Assembly (NCBI GenBank): GCA_030737875.1
Contig: CM060912.1
Coordinates: forward strand, 460,168,310-460,232,309
DNA length: 64,000 nt
Origin: Allium sativum
Lineage: Eukaryota > Streptophyta > Magnoliopsida > Asparagales > Amaryllidaceae
Reading direction: 5' to 3'
The stretch's first letter is position 1. Every line of letters starts with the position of its first letter. Under the pieces are notes generated by a model. The model saw only the letters and a program-made list of their open reading frames with translations. It did no database searches and was not told the origin of the DNA. The position numbers and the translations under genes were made by a program. Of the stretch, positions 49,120 to 60,946 are shown in pieces.

Positions 49120-50692
49120 ATATAAATTTAAGTGGTTTATTGATTATTTTGTTGCATCAAGTTTTATATTATATTTATGTACTAACAGAATATGGGTTTG
49201 GAAAAATAAATTGGGGGTGCAGATGAAGAAGACCTTGGTAAACTTTTTAGCTGAATGTATCATCGATGGACGACTCTTCTTTTCAATGGCATTAGATAAG
49301 CTCCCTTTTCCCTAATTTGTTAATTTTGATTCTTTCAATCCTTGCTTTGCTTCTTATAAATCATCATCTTACTCCTGTAGTATTTTCATTCCTTAAGATT
49401 TTTTTTACCAGAGCTAAAACAATCCGTTGGAGGAGCAGGAGCTAGACAACCAAGGTATTCTACATTAATGCCTGTTCTAATCAAAGCCAAAAAATTGTCA
49501 GCTTATCACAAAATATTATGTATATATATTTAGTAAATTGCTCTATAATTTACCAGTATTTTTAACAAAATCACACCTATAGTAAGTTTACTTCAACAGA
49601 TGTTGTTGACAACTTTTTAATAATTAAAGCCAAACAAAACTCCAGCTTCTTCCTATTTTTCTTAATTCTATTCTTTTCCACCTAACCAACAGACGATGCA
49701 TGTTTATGAATTATCATTAGACCTGCTTCATTTTAGATAACAAACAACTAGAAACTTATGTTGATTAAAATCATATTAGTCTTATTTATATTATTTTACT
49801 CACACGAACTTCTACCTTTAAAGAGTATGAATCTCAGTACTTACAACGTGGCAGACTATCTAGTTTCAACTGAAACTAAAAATTTAACTACAAGATTTAC
49901 TGTCAAGCTTTTTACTGTATTGATATCTGTATTTTCAGGAAACCTTGACCAAAACATATCATGACTTTATATATATTTGGCTTTCACTTTCTATTTTGCC
50001 AGTTATGCAAGTAAGCTTAAAGTCATGACACTTATGGACAAAAGAAAAATGCTTATGAAACTGAGATGCTGGCCAAACAGGTGCAATTTTTTTTTACCAT
50101 TATATTTGTTTATATTTCTATGAATATATCCTAAAATCTTCTTAGTCCATCCATAAATCTCTATTTATATGTTATCATATGCTCATAAGTATTTTGAATA
50201 ATATCTTATTTATTTTACGTCCTTTAAGCTTGCATTTATTCCAAGGCTGCTATTTTTGCATCTGTGTTTCGTGGATCCATATTCTTACTGCATGCCAACT
50301 CATATATTGGTAACAAACTGACCACCTCATAACCACCCCCCCTTTTTTTCTCCTAATTTTAATCCACATTTTGACTCCTTCCTTTATTATTCGCTTCCAA
50401 AATACCTCACTGCACTGATCACACACACTCACAAATATCGAATATTTTCTTATTGAATTGGTTTACCACATTTACATCCTATTTTTCTCCACAAATTACC
50501 AATTCTTAACTTCTTTTCTCAACGATCTCCTTTTTTCCCTCATTTCCACTTCCCATTTTTGCTACACCTGTTTAGTACGTTTGCAACCATACTGTTTTAC
50601 TCCTACATATATGTATCCACATGCACTGCTTTATTCCTACATTCATTACTCTTCTTTACTTTCGACTACAACTGCACTTTCATAACTACAAA

Positions 50693-51227
50693 ATGCCAAA
50701 GGTACTACACCCCTTTCACTTCCATTATTACTGTTTTATTTATTTTTTCACTACTCTTCCTTCTTGCTCACTTTACAAACTGTTCCCTACTTTCGTTAAA
50801 CACAGCCCAACGGTTCTGCTAAAGGTAAAGATTTGGCAACGCCTCCTACTGAAATGCAGACACGTAAAATCTCCCGTAATTCAAAGAAACAAACTACTAC
50901 AAGCTACGACACGCCTGCAGAAATCCCGGTCGAGTTGGACCGCAACAGCACTCAAACTCACACACCTACTGAGAACCAAGTTAACCACAATGATGCCACT
51001 TCACACGACTCTGTTCACAATGACACTGCTGACTTTTATGATGACGAGCACTGGAATGACCCGGCAGTGGTGAGCTTCATTTTTTTAACTTAATCAAAAT
51101 TTCTTTTTTCTACCATACTATAAGTATAGAATCCAAACGATTAACTCACTTTTTCCATAATCAACAGCTTGCAGAAATTGATAGGGTTTTTGCTGAGCTT
51201 GAAAGTCGTTCACGTTCACGTTCATGA
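50693..51227 (+). CDS. Three-exon hydrophilic protein (about 110 aa), unknown
   Basis: Exon 1 50693-50701 (ATGCCAAAG), intron 50702-50805 (GT..CACAG), exon 2 50806-51069 (88 codons), intron 51070-51167 (GTGAGC..CAACAG), exon 3 51168-51227 ending TGA. All phases are 0 and the joined frame is open. The protein is Thr/Asn/Asp-rich. It starts with a basic part (TRKISRNSKKQ), has an acidic middle (NDTADFYDDEHWNDPAV) and ends LAEIDRVFAELESRSRSRS. No domain recognised. It lies 330 bp before the proposed Helitron 3' end. It could be the last exons of a larger Helitron gene (RPA-like genes are common in plant Helitrons) rather than a gene starting at 50693. Confidence 0.5.
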
Positions 51228-51558
51228 TTCCTGCTGCTCTTGCTTCTGATATGCTCTTTGCTTGACGTCCTTTTTTTTCTCTTCGAACATGTTGTTCTTT
51301 TTTAGCTATCTGCTACCAAATAAATAGCACTACCTGCTAAGAGCTATGTAATAAACAGTTGTTGCATGTATTTTGCATGTAATAAATAGTTCCTTAATTC
51401 TGTACTGACGCATGTTTTTAATGTGTAACTGAAATTAACGTCGACTGCAGTATTCTCAGTTTTCCTATTACATGTACAGAATTGATTTATACGCACAAAC
51501 AGTCTTTGTGGCTGCTTTTCAAACTTGAATTTCAGCTTTGGTCAAGTACATCTATGCA

Positions 51559-51587
51559 CACGCCCATCGGGCGTGCGGGTGTACTGG
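51559..51587 (+). other. Helitron 3' terminus: hairpin plus CTGG
   Basis: CACGCCC-ATC-GGGCGTG forms a 7-bp stem (51559-51575). Eight bases later CTGG ends the element at 51587, and T follows. This is the classical hairpin-CTRR-T arrangement. Confidence 0.65.
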
Positions 51588-54240
51588 TTTAAAGTAATGC
51601 ATATAAAATAGATTTAAAAATCCAACTTCAGTTATAAAATAAATTTTATGACTTCGGTTCGGTCGATTTAAGTAATGGTAAATCAATATTTCTAAAATAA
51701 TGGATTTTTAGGCCATATGCTGCCAATCACTTAATCAATACTAAATATTGATTAATAAACATCATTGCTGAATTTTAATTCAACAATAACATCCAAACAA
51801 TTATCAATATTTTTTCATGTCAACAGTTCATATATATAAATAACATGAAATAATAATAATTGAGGAATCCGTTTGATTCCTCCAACCTGTTCTTCCCTAC
51901 ATCACTGTTAATATAACAATTTGTGACATAAACGACAAACAAAACAAGCAATTTATATAAAAGTGAATTTAAACTTGATGACAGATAAATGTCGTGGTTA
52001 AATCTACTTATAAACAGAAATCTTTTTAACTACAACAAACCATCAACTAGTTATTTAATCATTCAATTAATCTATTCAACAATAAACAATTTCAATCAAC
52101 CAAAGGACACAAACAACTATATCACACAATTAAATATCTATCGAACAACAGATATTTATAACGCGATATAATTTATACTAGTATTCCAAAAGGTGTGAGT
52201 TAAAAACTCATCACTTGCTCAATCGACAATTCTACATCATTTTATTTAATTTTAAACAGTGCTTAAAATTAAACGAAAAATCTAATTAGCTCCAGACCAT
52301 TCCAATTCCTCATGTACTAGTAATGTTCGACTCAGCGATTCCATCGCTCCTCGTTTCGTTCAGTTCGGATAATGTATGAAATAGTTATGGTTATTACAAG
52401 TTTTGAACACATTAATGAACATTAGCGATTAATCTAATATTCAATAAACCTTTTAATTAACTCTAATTCCACGTTTCACTCAAATCTTCTTCTTTCCCAC
52501 CTCAGAAAACTGCTGCATCTGAGAAAACCCATGCCATGCTGTGATATCTTCTTCCTCATCTCCTCCTCCTCTCAATAATTCAACAAGCAATCATAACCAA
52601 TCTTCATCTCTTAGCCTACTAATCAACCTCATACCCACTGCCTTGAATTGAAACCTTATCCCTTATGCGACCTAACCTAGAACCATGCTGCACTGTAGAA
52701 AACAACGACATCTATGGTACGGGCTTCCCCAAAACTTCACCAAAAATCCCCAATTCTCATCAACAACTCAAAACCAACATTCATTTGGCAATATGATGAG
52801 GAACCCGTCCTCCTTGAGTTCATCGCGGCCTGTAGTTGCCATCACAGTGAAGACTGCGACATTATTTCGCATGAAAATACACAAAATCACATTACAAGTT
52901 TCCATTTACCTCCAAGAACCCAGTACCATACACCAAAAGATCCCGAACTCATCCCTTTTCACGAAATTCTCAACCCTAGGTGCACAGCACTCATATGGCA
53001 GCAGACAAAAGATGAAACACACCAAGTGAAATTTATTTGAGGATGAAGAGGATTGTTACAGGAGTTTGAATATATATGAGTTTTGATTTATAGAATTTTG
53101 TTGGATTTAATCTTTATTTTAGAAGCTCTTGATTTATATTTGGTTGTGAGGAACTAGTGGCTGAAAAAGCATTGACTACGGGAAAGAAAATGGATGATGG
53201 TTTAGAATGAAGTGTTATATTTATATGTGAAAGATAATAGTATTTTATTGATTATTATATTTGTTTCGAGTCTATCGCTATTTGTATTTTGCAGTTTAAA
53301 AATTCGTATAGTTACATACAAATTCTGTTTGCAATGAAAATGGACAGATATCTATATTTTGAAATTACAGACCCAACGAAACTTGTTTCGTCGAAATCCG
53401 AGTCCGTTTTCTCAGATATCACTAGTTTAAAGTCAAATTTTCGATCAATTCCTAATTAAATTATGCATAGTCACAAAACAGCTCCAATTTGCACGAAACT
53501 TGAAATATAGCAATAATTAGCTATTATGGTCTCAATAAAATTTGTTTCATTGAAAACGTATGTCGTTTGATTAAAGTCCTTTTCTAAGGGTCCAACTTAA
53601 ATGAAAATAAAATAATTTTAAAATACCTCAATATAATAATATTAAAATATTATGATAATCACACTTGACTAGAATTTCATGTAGTTTCATAATAAATTAT
53701 CTTGAGTTTAAATCTAAGCCAAATCAATATTCAATAAATTGAAAACCCTTTTTTTATTTATATATTAAATCGTTATAATTTATAACCAAGTTCCTAACGA
53801 CTATTGGAAAATTTGATTTGGACATAGAACAAAATCTACAACATGAAAACTCGATTTTTCTCTTCCATTAGAATTTTTTTATCTAATAGATTCAGACATT
53901 TCTTGTTTCAAAGAAATCCGACTTATATTGGATCCTATACAACCGTTTAAAGTTGAAAACGTAATATTACGAATTACCGCGCCGCTGCAGCTCATTTTAT
54001 AATTAAATTATAAATTAAACATTCAAACGTCGTTTAATAAACGAAATCGTTAGTATAATTCTCGTTCACATTATATTGCAAATCCAACAAATTCCGACCA
54101 TTCCGGAATTTAAATGATTATTTTATTATTTATATTAATAAAATATTCAAAATTATTAAATTCAAACTTTAAAATCTAAAACAAAATTTAAAACCACTTT
54201 AAAAAATTAAATAAAATGGTTAAAAATCTGGGTCGTTATA
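51588..54240 (-). mobile_element. Large solo LTR, U3-side half (minus strand)
   Basis: It ends GGTCGTTATA at 54240 (from GTCGTTACA) and is followed by AAATA. Read on the minus strand its first 400 bp resemble the start of the plus-strand LTR at 57934: shared GCGCGGTA-TTCG and a similar AAATAATCATTT region. 52490-52700 is pyrimidine-rich. The frames 52685-53040 overlap each other and look incidental. No gene. Confidence 0.6.
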
Positions 54241-54245
54241 AAATA
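54241..54245. other. Target-site duplication AAATA (right)
   Basis: Matches 24823-24827. Confidence 0.7.
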
Positions 54246-55556
54246 CCATAGGTAGACATCGTCTGTAGTGCTCACATGTATATATATTCTGCATGTGCAC
54301 TACATGTGTATGTATATACACATATTTTCTCTATAGGTGCATAAGTCGGTCAACATCATGTCAAATGTGGCAAAGCACAACCAGCCTCAACATGATCAAA
54401 TAAATGGTGAAAGCACAAAACATGTCCAACCGACAACAAAGTAATTCCAGCAAGTGGCCAGCATGATAAATACATGGCCGACACAACACAAACATGAAGA
54501 GCAGATTCAAGAATGCACATAGAAGTTGTACAACATTTCAAGCACAGTTCAAATCACATGTTCAAAGTCAATGGAAATACACTATGGCAATATAAATCAA
54601 AATAGTGCAACAGTTTTTTTTAACAAGACTACAGGCAAGTAACAAGTTCGAGTGAAACAACAAGACCACATACAAATGGCAGTTTCAAGTCACAAAATCA
54701 TGGCAGTGAAGCTAACATCTCAAGTGGCCGACATGTACACATAAGGGCTCAAGGCAGCACAAGCACCACAAATAAAGGTGGCACTACAACATGCACGTAT
54801 ATAAACTAGTCAACACAGTGGTGCCAAAACACAACAAGCATGATGAAAATATCGGTGGCAATTTTGATCAAGCATGGGCATGCATAAGACATAGATGGTG
54901 CAAGCACAATTTCAAGCAAATGGCAAAAACAACATTACATAATGGTAACTCAAGAATAGTGTCTGTTCAACTTAGAGTGGCAAAATCAAAATATAATATC
55001 TATTCTTATGACCAAGGCAGGAGCAAAATTCAATTATAAGTACCAAAAACAAATGATCGAATTCGAGCTCAAGTGAACAAGCACAGCCAAACATTTCAAA
55101 GTGAAAAAGCACAAATAGAAAAAGGGCCAACCAATTGTTTAAAAGGGCTTAGAGAATTCTATTTATAAAAAAAGGTTTTTGTTTGTTTTATTTTTCTAAG
55201 TGTTTTGTTTTTATTATGTAAATCGTGTTGAAGGTTTTCTAGTTTGTCTGTAAAACTAGGACGATGACTTACGAGTTTATATTCGGGGAAATCCGATTTC
55301 AAGGATAAACACCAGTGCAGGGTTTTGAGCATCGGATTAGAACAGCTGGGAGTAGGTGTTGCGAGTTTACGGGGGATTGTAAGCGCAGAGATTGTTTTAA
55401 TTCCTATTAGAAACCCTAGGGAATGTAGTAGTAGGCAGAGTTTTGCCGAAGCTGGGCATTTACTCTGATTATACTCTATGCTGCTATTATTTATTACTCA
55501 GTGGAAAAATGTGATAAACCCTATTCACCCCCTCTAGTGTTAATTTAGATCCTACA
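54246..55556 (+). repeat. Copia LTR, second part
   Basis: Continues the LTR interrupted at 24822. 54251-55085 matches 1231-2000. The end reads ACCCCCTCTAGTG..GATCCTACA, the usual plant copia LTR end, followed by AG and the primer site. It serves as 3' LTR of the left copia copy and 5' LTR of the right one. No gene. Confidence 0.6.
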
Positions 55557-55558
55557 AG

Positions 55559-55569
55559 TGGTATCAAAG
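55559..55569 (+). other. tRNA-iMet primer binding site, copia copy 2
   Basis: TGGTATCAAAG: one mismatch to the complement of initiator Met tRNA (TGGTATCAGAG, which is intact in copy 1 at 17357). Confidence 0.7.
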
Positions 55570-55602
55570 AGGGTATTTTTTATTTTAAATAACTCTAGAG
55601 TA

Positions 55603-56217
55603 ATGGATTCCCCTAACGGTGAGTTCCCAACTATTTTTGATGGAACAGTTTTTTTAAATTGGAAATTAAAAATGGAATTTTATTTAAAATCTGTTAATAT
55701 TAGATGTTGTTATATTATTAAAAATGGATGTGATATGGTAGATAAGAATGATATTATAATTAATTCTCGTGCTATGCACATTTTATATTCCTATATTAAT
55801 GATAATCAGTTTAACCATATCTCTCATTGTTTGACTGCACAGGAAATCTGGAAAGCTCTCGATGCGTCGTATGGAAGAAAATACAGAAATAGCTCAAAAC
55901 CCCCGAAAGTCAACTCAATTTTAGAATTATGCTTGACAGGATTTACAAAAGATGGATCAGATGATGACGGTGACGAAGACTCAACAGATGATAAGCACGG
56001 TGAATTTCCTTTTGAAAAGTTAATTCTTCTTTGTTATAAATTAACAAAAACTGTTGAGAGTCTCAAACGGACAAATAAAAATTTAAAATCTGAAAATGTT
56101 GAGTTGAGCAATAAAAATCATGATTTGGAATTAAAACTTGAAAACATTAAAAATGTTGAAAACTCTAATTGCGAAAATTGTTTAAATTTTGAAAATAATT
56201 TAGTTCATTTCCAATGA
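55603..56217 (+). pseudogene. Copia gag, copy 2 (5' part open)
   Basis: The ATG at 55603 gives MDSPNGEFPTIFDGTVFLNW followed by a UBN2-type gag domain (INSRAMHILYSYINDNQ, LTAQEIWKALDASYGRK) and an acidic stretch (SDDDGDEDSTDDK). A Leu/Lys/Glu/Asn coiled coil follows (ESLKRTNKNLKSENVELSNK). It stops at 56215 after an extra T relative to copy 1 shifts the frame. The coiled coil then continues in pieces to about 56900 and ends with the IWVP motif near 56985. A normal SIRE-like gag is longer and followed by pol. Pol is absent here too. Confidence 0.72.
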
Positions 56218-57415
56218 AAATTTTCAAAAGCTTGAAAAGGAAATTATGTTTTTAAAAATAAACGAGATTGAACTACAAACAAAAAAATGATTTTCTGCAA
56301 AAGGAGTTGGATAGGTTTAAGAAGGTTAAAAATTCCAAACATGAAATTTTGAATTGAAGCCGAGAAAATCAAAAATCTCAAATGCGATAAATGCATGACT
56401 CTTCGAAAAGAATTGTTTGAAATAAAAGAAAATTTCAAAGCCCTTGAAAATGAAAATGTGATTTTGAAAAATAACGAATTTGAAATTACTCGTATAAATC
56501 ACGATTTTGAAAAAGAAATTGAAAATTTCAAGGATTTTGAAAAACTTGAAATTGAAAAGCGTAAATGATTTGAAAGTGAAACTTTTGAGTCCAATGCTAA
56601 AATTAAAATGCTTGAAAACGAAAATAGGGTTTAAAACAAACTGATGCTGAAAATAGGAAGATCGCTATAAATAATTATTCGAATTTAATGAAGGATAATA
56701 GCGATCTTAAATCTAAAATCTAAAATTCAACGACTTGAATCAATATTGGCTAAATTTTCTAAGGGAGAAAAATCATTCAATTTGTTGTTAAAAAACCATT
56801 TTTTTTGTTGAGAATAAGAAAGGACTCGGTTTTGGGAAAATTGGTCAAATTGAAAAATGAAACTCTAATGATTTCAAAGGATTTTTAAATCATAAAAAAA
56901 TGAGAACTTGTTTAGAAATAGTCCATTTAAACAAATTTGGATCCCAAAAGATAATAAAATAAATTTGATTAAGACTAAAAGAATCTGGGTTCCTAAAAGC
57001 AATTTAGTGGATGGTAATGGATTGTTATATAAACGGGTTGGGTACCAAAATGTGTAAACGAAGCTAAGAGGGGGTAAAACATTCTTTGTCAGACTACTCG
57101 ATATTATAAATATTTAGGTACCAAGGGAGGCTAAGGAAAGATTGTGCTTAAGAGAGGTAAAATTCAAATTGTTCCATATTATTGAACTTTTTGGAGTTCC
57201 TTAGCCATATATTTCTGAGTTGGAGATTGAATGGTTCACATCGATAACGGTAAGTCAGGTATGATCTCTAAACTCAAGTTTTTATTTTCTTATTGATGTT
57301 GTGTTGTATCGACACTGTCATTGTATTTTCGACATATCTTGAACTTCTTAACTTCAAATTTCAAAATTCTTGATTTTCTGGGAATTAGTTTCAATTGTCT
57401 ACAACTTTTATGTTT
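56218..57415 (+). other. Copia internal remainder, copy 2
   Basis: 56218-56990 is frameshifted gag coiled coil. 56990-57415 matches 22470-22880 of copy 1. It is cut at ATGTTTTG by an LTR beginning at 57416. No pol domains. Confidence 0.65.
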
Positions 57416-57933
57416 TGAAACGGCCTAGAAAAAAAAAAAATCGACGCTCGAATTTTCAATAATAATACATCATCCATATTACTTGTCAAAAATCCAAGTA
57501 TCGAACCCCAAAGTTAGAGGATGAGAAATAGAAAGGAAGAAATATTATAATAGAAGAAAGAAGAAGAACACATCAGAATCTCACAGCGGAACGAATAAAT
57601 ATAATATAACAAATCTCTTTATAAAAGAAACTCTATATATATATTTACCATTTATCAGAGTACAACATACATTGATCCATCGGAAATAAACTTTGTATAA
57701 TTAACAGTGAAGCCTCCTGCTTGCAGCTCCGGAAACTCCAAGCGGAACCTAACCTGCAAATGTACTCGGTCTAACCCGAGCACATTTGAAGCAAAGCAAA
57801 ATTCACCCAGATCAGTCTGGAATACTTTTAGTGATAAATTCACAGCACAAACAACTTATTTAACTTTGAAAAATTCTTTTAGAAATAAATGGATAATAGT
57901 AAGACCAGCCCACACATAAATACGGACGGTTTT
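57416..57933 (-). mobile_element. LTR fragment, same family as the LTR at 24828
   Basis: It starts TGAAACGGCC (from TGTAACGACC) and follows 24828-25411 with AATCTCACAGCGGA and CTCGGTCTAACCCGAG-like blocks. It is broken at ACGGACGGTTTT, the position equivalent to 25411, by the plus-strand LTR. The remainder would lie beyond the window. Confidence 0.65.
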
Positions 57934-59358
57934 TGTAACAACCCGGAATTTCTGAGCCAATTTAAAATTTTTATTTTGGCAATTTTAGTGAATTTTGAAC
58001 ATTTAAAAATGATTATTTTAAATAATATCGACGAGAACTTTATTTTGAATAGAATTAGAACGTATATATTTATATAGATCGTCGTTAGAATAGAAATATT
58101 TTATTTTAATTATAAAAGGAATTGAAAATGGCGCGGTAGTTCGATAATTCAATTTCAAACTTCAATTGAACGTACCGGGTGCAAAACAATCCGGATTTTA
58201 GTGAAACCAAAAATAATGGAATCTAATGGAGAATATCTTTCCAACGAATCCGGAAAATCAAGATTTCATAGCGGGGATAAAAAGATATGTCCAGTTGAAA
58301 ATTCTGAATAGTCGTTATGGAATTCAGGCCCCTAAAAATAGCCATTTTGCAAACGACCTCGGATTTCGACGAAACCACTTTTGTTGGATCCATGATGTCA
58401 AATTATTGCTAGATTCCAAATTTCATAATTTTTCGAATCAATATGTGAGCGTGGCAAAGGAAAACGCGTTTGACCAGTTTCAGTTGATTTTAATCGACTG
58501 GAAAATGGCCATTTTTCCAACGGTCTCAGAATTCGACGAAACTAGTTTTGTTAGGACTGTATCGTCAATACGAAGCTAGAAAGTAGTTTTTAGGAATTTT
58601 TAGAGTTAGCATGTGGCCCCGGTAAATTGAAATGCGCGTTCAAATTCAATGTATAGAGTTATATGTTGATTTTAACGGAAACTGATCATAACGATCGAAT
58701 CAGCCGACGATACATATCCCATTGTGTTCAGAATGGGGGTAATTAGCTTAGGACGACAGGCGGTGGGCCTCGTTTAGAGGTCGAAAATAAAAGTTGCTTT
58801 TTGGGAGATAATTAAATAAAATAATTAAAATAATCCCCCCTTCCATCTCCTTTATTCATTCAGCCCCCCCTTTTCGTTCAATTCATTCCAGGAAGAAATA
58901 AAAAAAACCGACGCCTTCGTGGACCCTCGCCCTCCGTCCAACACTTCGCCATCGTCGCCGACCTTCTCCCCGCAAGCGCCACCGCCCCCTCGACGCTCGC
59001 CCTCCCCTTCTTCGATCCATCCCCCTCGGCCGCTTCTTCTCCTCCGCTACCTCTTCTTCCTCTCCTCCTCGATTTCCCCCAATCGAGCCCCACCGCGCAG
59101 CCCCCTGGCCCACCTCAAATGCCACACCACCCACTCCGACCACACCCTCCCCATGCGCCTCCGCTTCTCCCTATCCTCTACCTCCTTCGATTTAAACCCG
59201 CAACCCCCCCTGAGCCTCGCCAAGACCTCCCCCCTTACCCTTGCCTCGCGTCAATGCAAACCCCTCCCCCTTCCTTAATCGGTAAGTTTTATTTTGGTTT
59301 CTTATTTATTTTATTTTTATTTCAGTTTTATTTTAGGTTATTTAACCAATAAAAATAT

Positions 59359-59408
<50 letters not shown>
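59359..59408. repeat. AT microsatellite
   Basis: Uninterrupted (TA)n of about 48 bp. Similar runs lie at 11973-12014, 28619-28655 and 31000-31049. Confidence 0.95.
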
Positions 59409-59412
<4 letters not shown>

Positions 59413-59459
59413 GGTTAGGAATTTTATATTTAAGTAGTGATTTGATTTTTATAATCAAA

Positions 59460-59950
59460 AAGAAAAGTCAAGATTTTTAATTCGAGAAAGGAGGGATTTT
59501 TAAAAGAGATAAAGAAGCGATTTTTAAAATATGAAAGTCATGATTTTTAAAAATCTAAATAGCGAGTGAAAAGTTTGATTTTTATATAACGTAAAGGTTA
59601 AAAATATGATTTTTATATTTTTAGAAGAATAGAAATATGATTTTATATAATGTAGAGTCATAAAGATGTGATCTTTATAGTAGTAGCACTGTAAAGATAT
59701 GATTTTTATAGTATAGAAAGTATAAAAATACGATTTTTATATTATATAGATAGTAAAGGCGAAATCTTTAGGTTAAGAATAGCGATGTAAAAATAGAATT
59801 TTTATCTGTATAATAGCGATGTAAAAATAGAATTTTTATCTATATAGCATCGATGTAAAAATAGAATTTTTATCTATATAGTAGCGATATAAAAATAGGA
59901 ATTTTATATACATAGCAACAATATAAAAATGTGATTTTTATATATGTAGT
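59460..59950. repeat. 33-bp minisatellite of short palindromes
   Basis: Palindromic cores of the form TAAAAAT-NNGA-ATTTTTA begin near 59598, 59660, 59692, 59724, 59754, 59788, 59822, 59857, 59890 and 59923, a period of 30-35 bp. More degenerate units precede them. Three neighbouring units (59780-59880) are nearly identical. Confidence 0.75.
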
Positions 59951-60671
59951 GGCTACGGGCAACGAAAGTTACAAAAGGCGAGAGCAGTGATGATTCCCTA
60001 CATTGGAAGTGTCGTGGAGCTGGGATAGATTTGGTGAGAACTTCTCACTCTAAATTTCTTTTTCTAGTTATATATATACACTAGGATGCAGACGGTGCTT
60101 AGCAACACCCGACACCCGTCATCCACAGACCATGGATGGCTTGTTTGTTTAATTGATGTGTTGTGAAAATTGTTTGTGATATTGATGTGAAATCAATAAT
60201 AAATTGTAGATGGTTGAAATAAATTAATTATCGTTTAAAATATAATTTTTAACGTGAATAGGAATATAGTGAATGTGAGTATATAAATATTTATAAACAA
60301 ATCAGCCGATTTGTTTATATACACTGGTTTGACTGATATTGATTGGGTCGATAAATTTTACACATCGCCCAACTGCAAAATAAAAATCTGTGTTTGTTGA
60401 TTTGAAACCCCACACGGGTGTTGGGATGATATTTGGGTACACTAATCCCAATCATTTAATTGTATGTCGATCGGTTGGTCGACAGACTGTGTAAGCGTTG
60501 ATTATTTATATTTGATGCTTATGCAGTTGTGTGGTGCACTTTGGATGATTGTTGATTATTTATCGTTGCTATTATATACATATGTTGGGTGGAATCAATA
60601 TAATTAACATTATATGGTAATTGATTGGGCCTCATTCCAATCGGGAAAATAATGAATATTATAAAAGAAAA

Positions 60672-60946
60672 TTCATGTGTTGAATATAAAAATAGTCATA
60701 TGTTGACGATGTTCATGTGTTGAAATTATTCATGTGTTGAGTAAAATATTTTAAATATAATAAAATTTACATCTTTATCATATTTAAAATTAGAAGCTAC
60801 TTTACAGTTGGAGTCTAATTAAAAATCAAACGATAGATACCATAATTTTATAAAATATTTTACATAACAAAAATAGTTGTGTGTTGACAGTACTCATGTG
60901 TTGAGATTAGTCATGTGTTGAAAGAAGTATAGATTCATGTGTTGAA
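60672..60946. repeat. TCATGTGTTGA repeats, two clusters
   Basis: Eight copies of TCATGTGTTGA or close variants at 60672, 60695, 60712, 60729 and 60876, 60893, 60910, 60934. Spacing is 17 bp inside clusters and 23-24 bp at the edges. Confidence 0.75.

Larger units (their letters stand above)
27528..51587 (+). mobile_element. Autonomous-type Helitron with cargo, broken
   Basis: Proposed 5' end A|TCTTCTACTATAATG (27528) inside LTR sequence. Proposed 3' end: a 7-bp-stem hairpin at 51559-51575, eight bases, then CTGG (51584-51587) followed by T. These are the Helitron marks TC..CTRR inserted between A and T. The Rep/helicase gene at 32670-37066 makes the class certain; the ends are inferred. Without the nested chromovirus it is about 14.2 kb. 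An alternative 5' end is A|TCTCTATATAAATATC at 31350. Confidence 0.6.

Noticed and set aside
55558..55602. Start of copia gag at 55558
   Set aside because: It is a GTG overlapping the primer binding site; the first ATG in frame is at 55603 and matches gag N-termini.
58878..59352. GC-rich open frames on both strands, one Pro/Ser-rich and one Gly/Arg-rich
   Set aside because: A pyrimidine-rich tract inside an LTR leader leaves all frames open; no known domain and no splice support.
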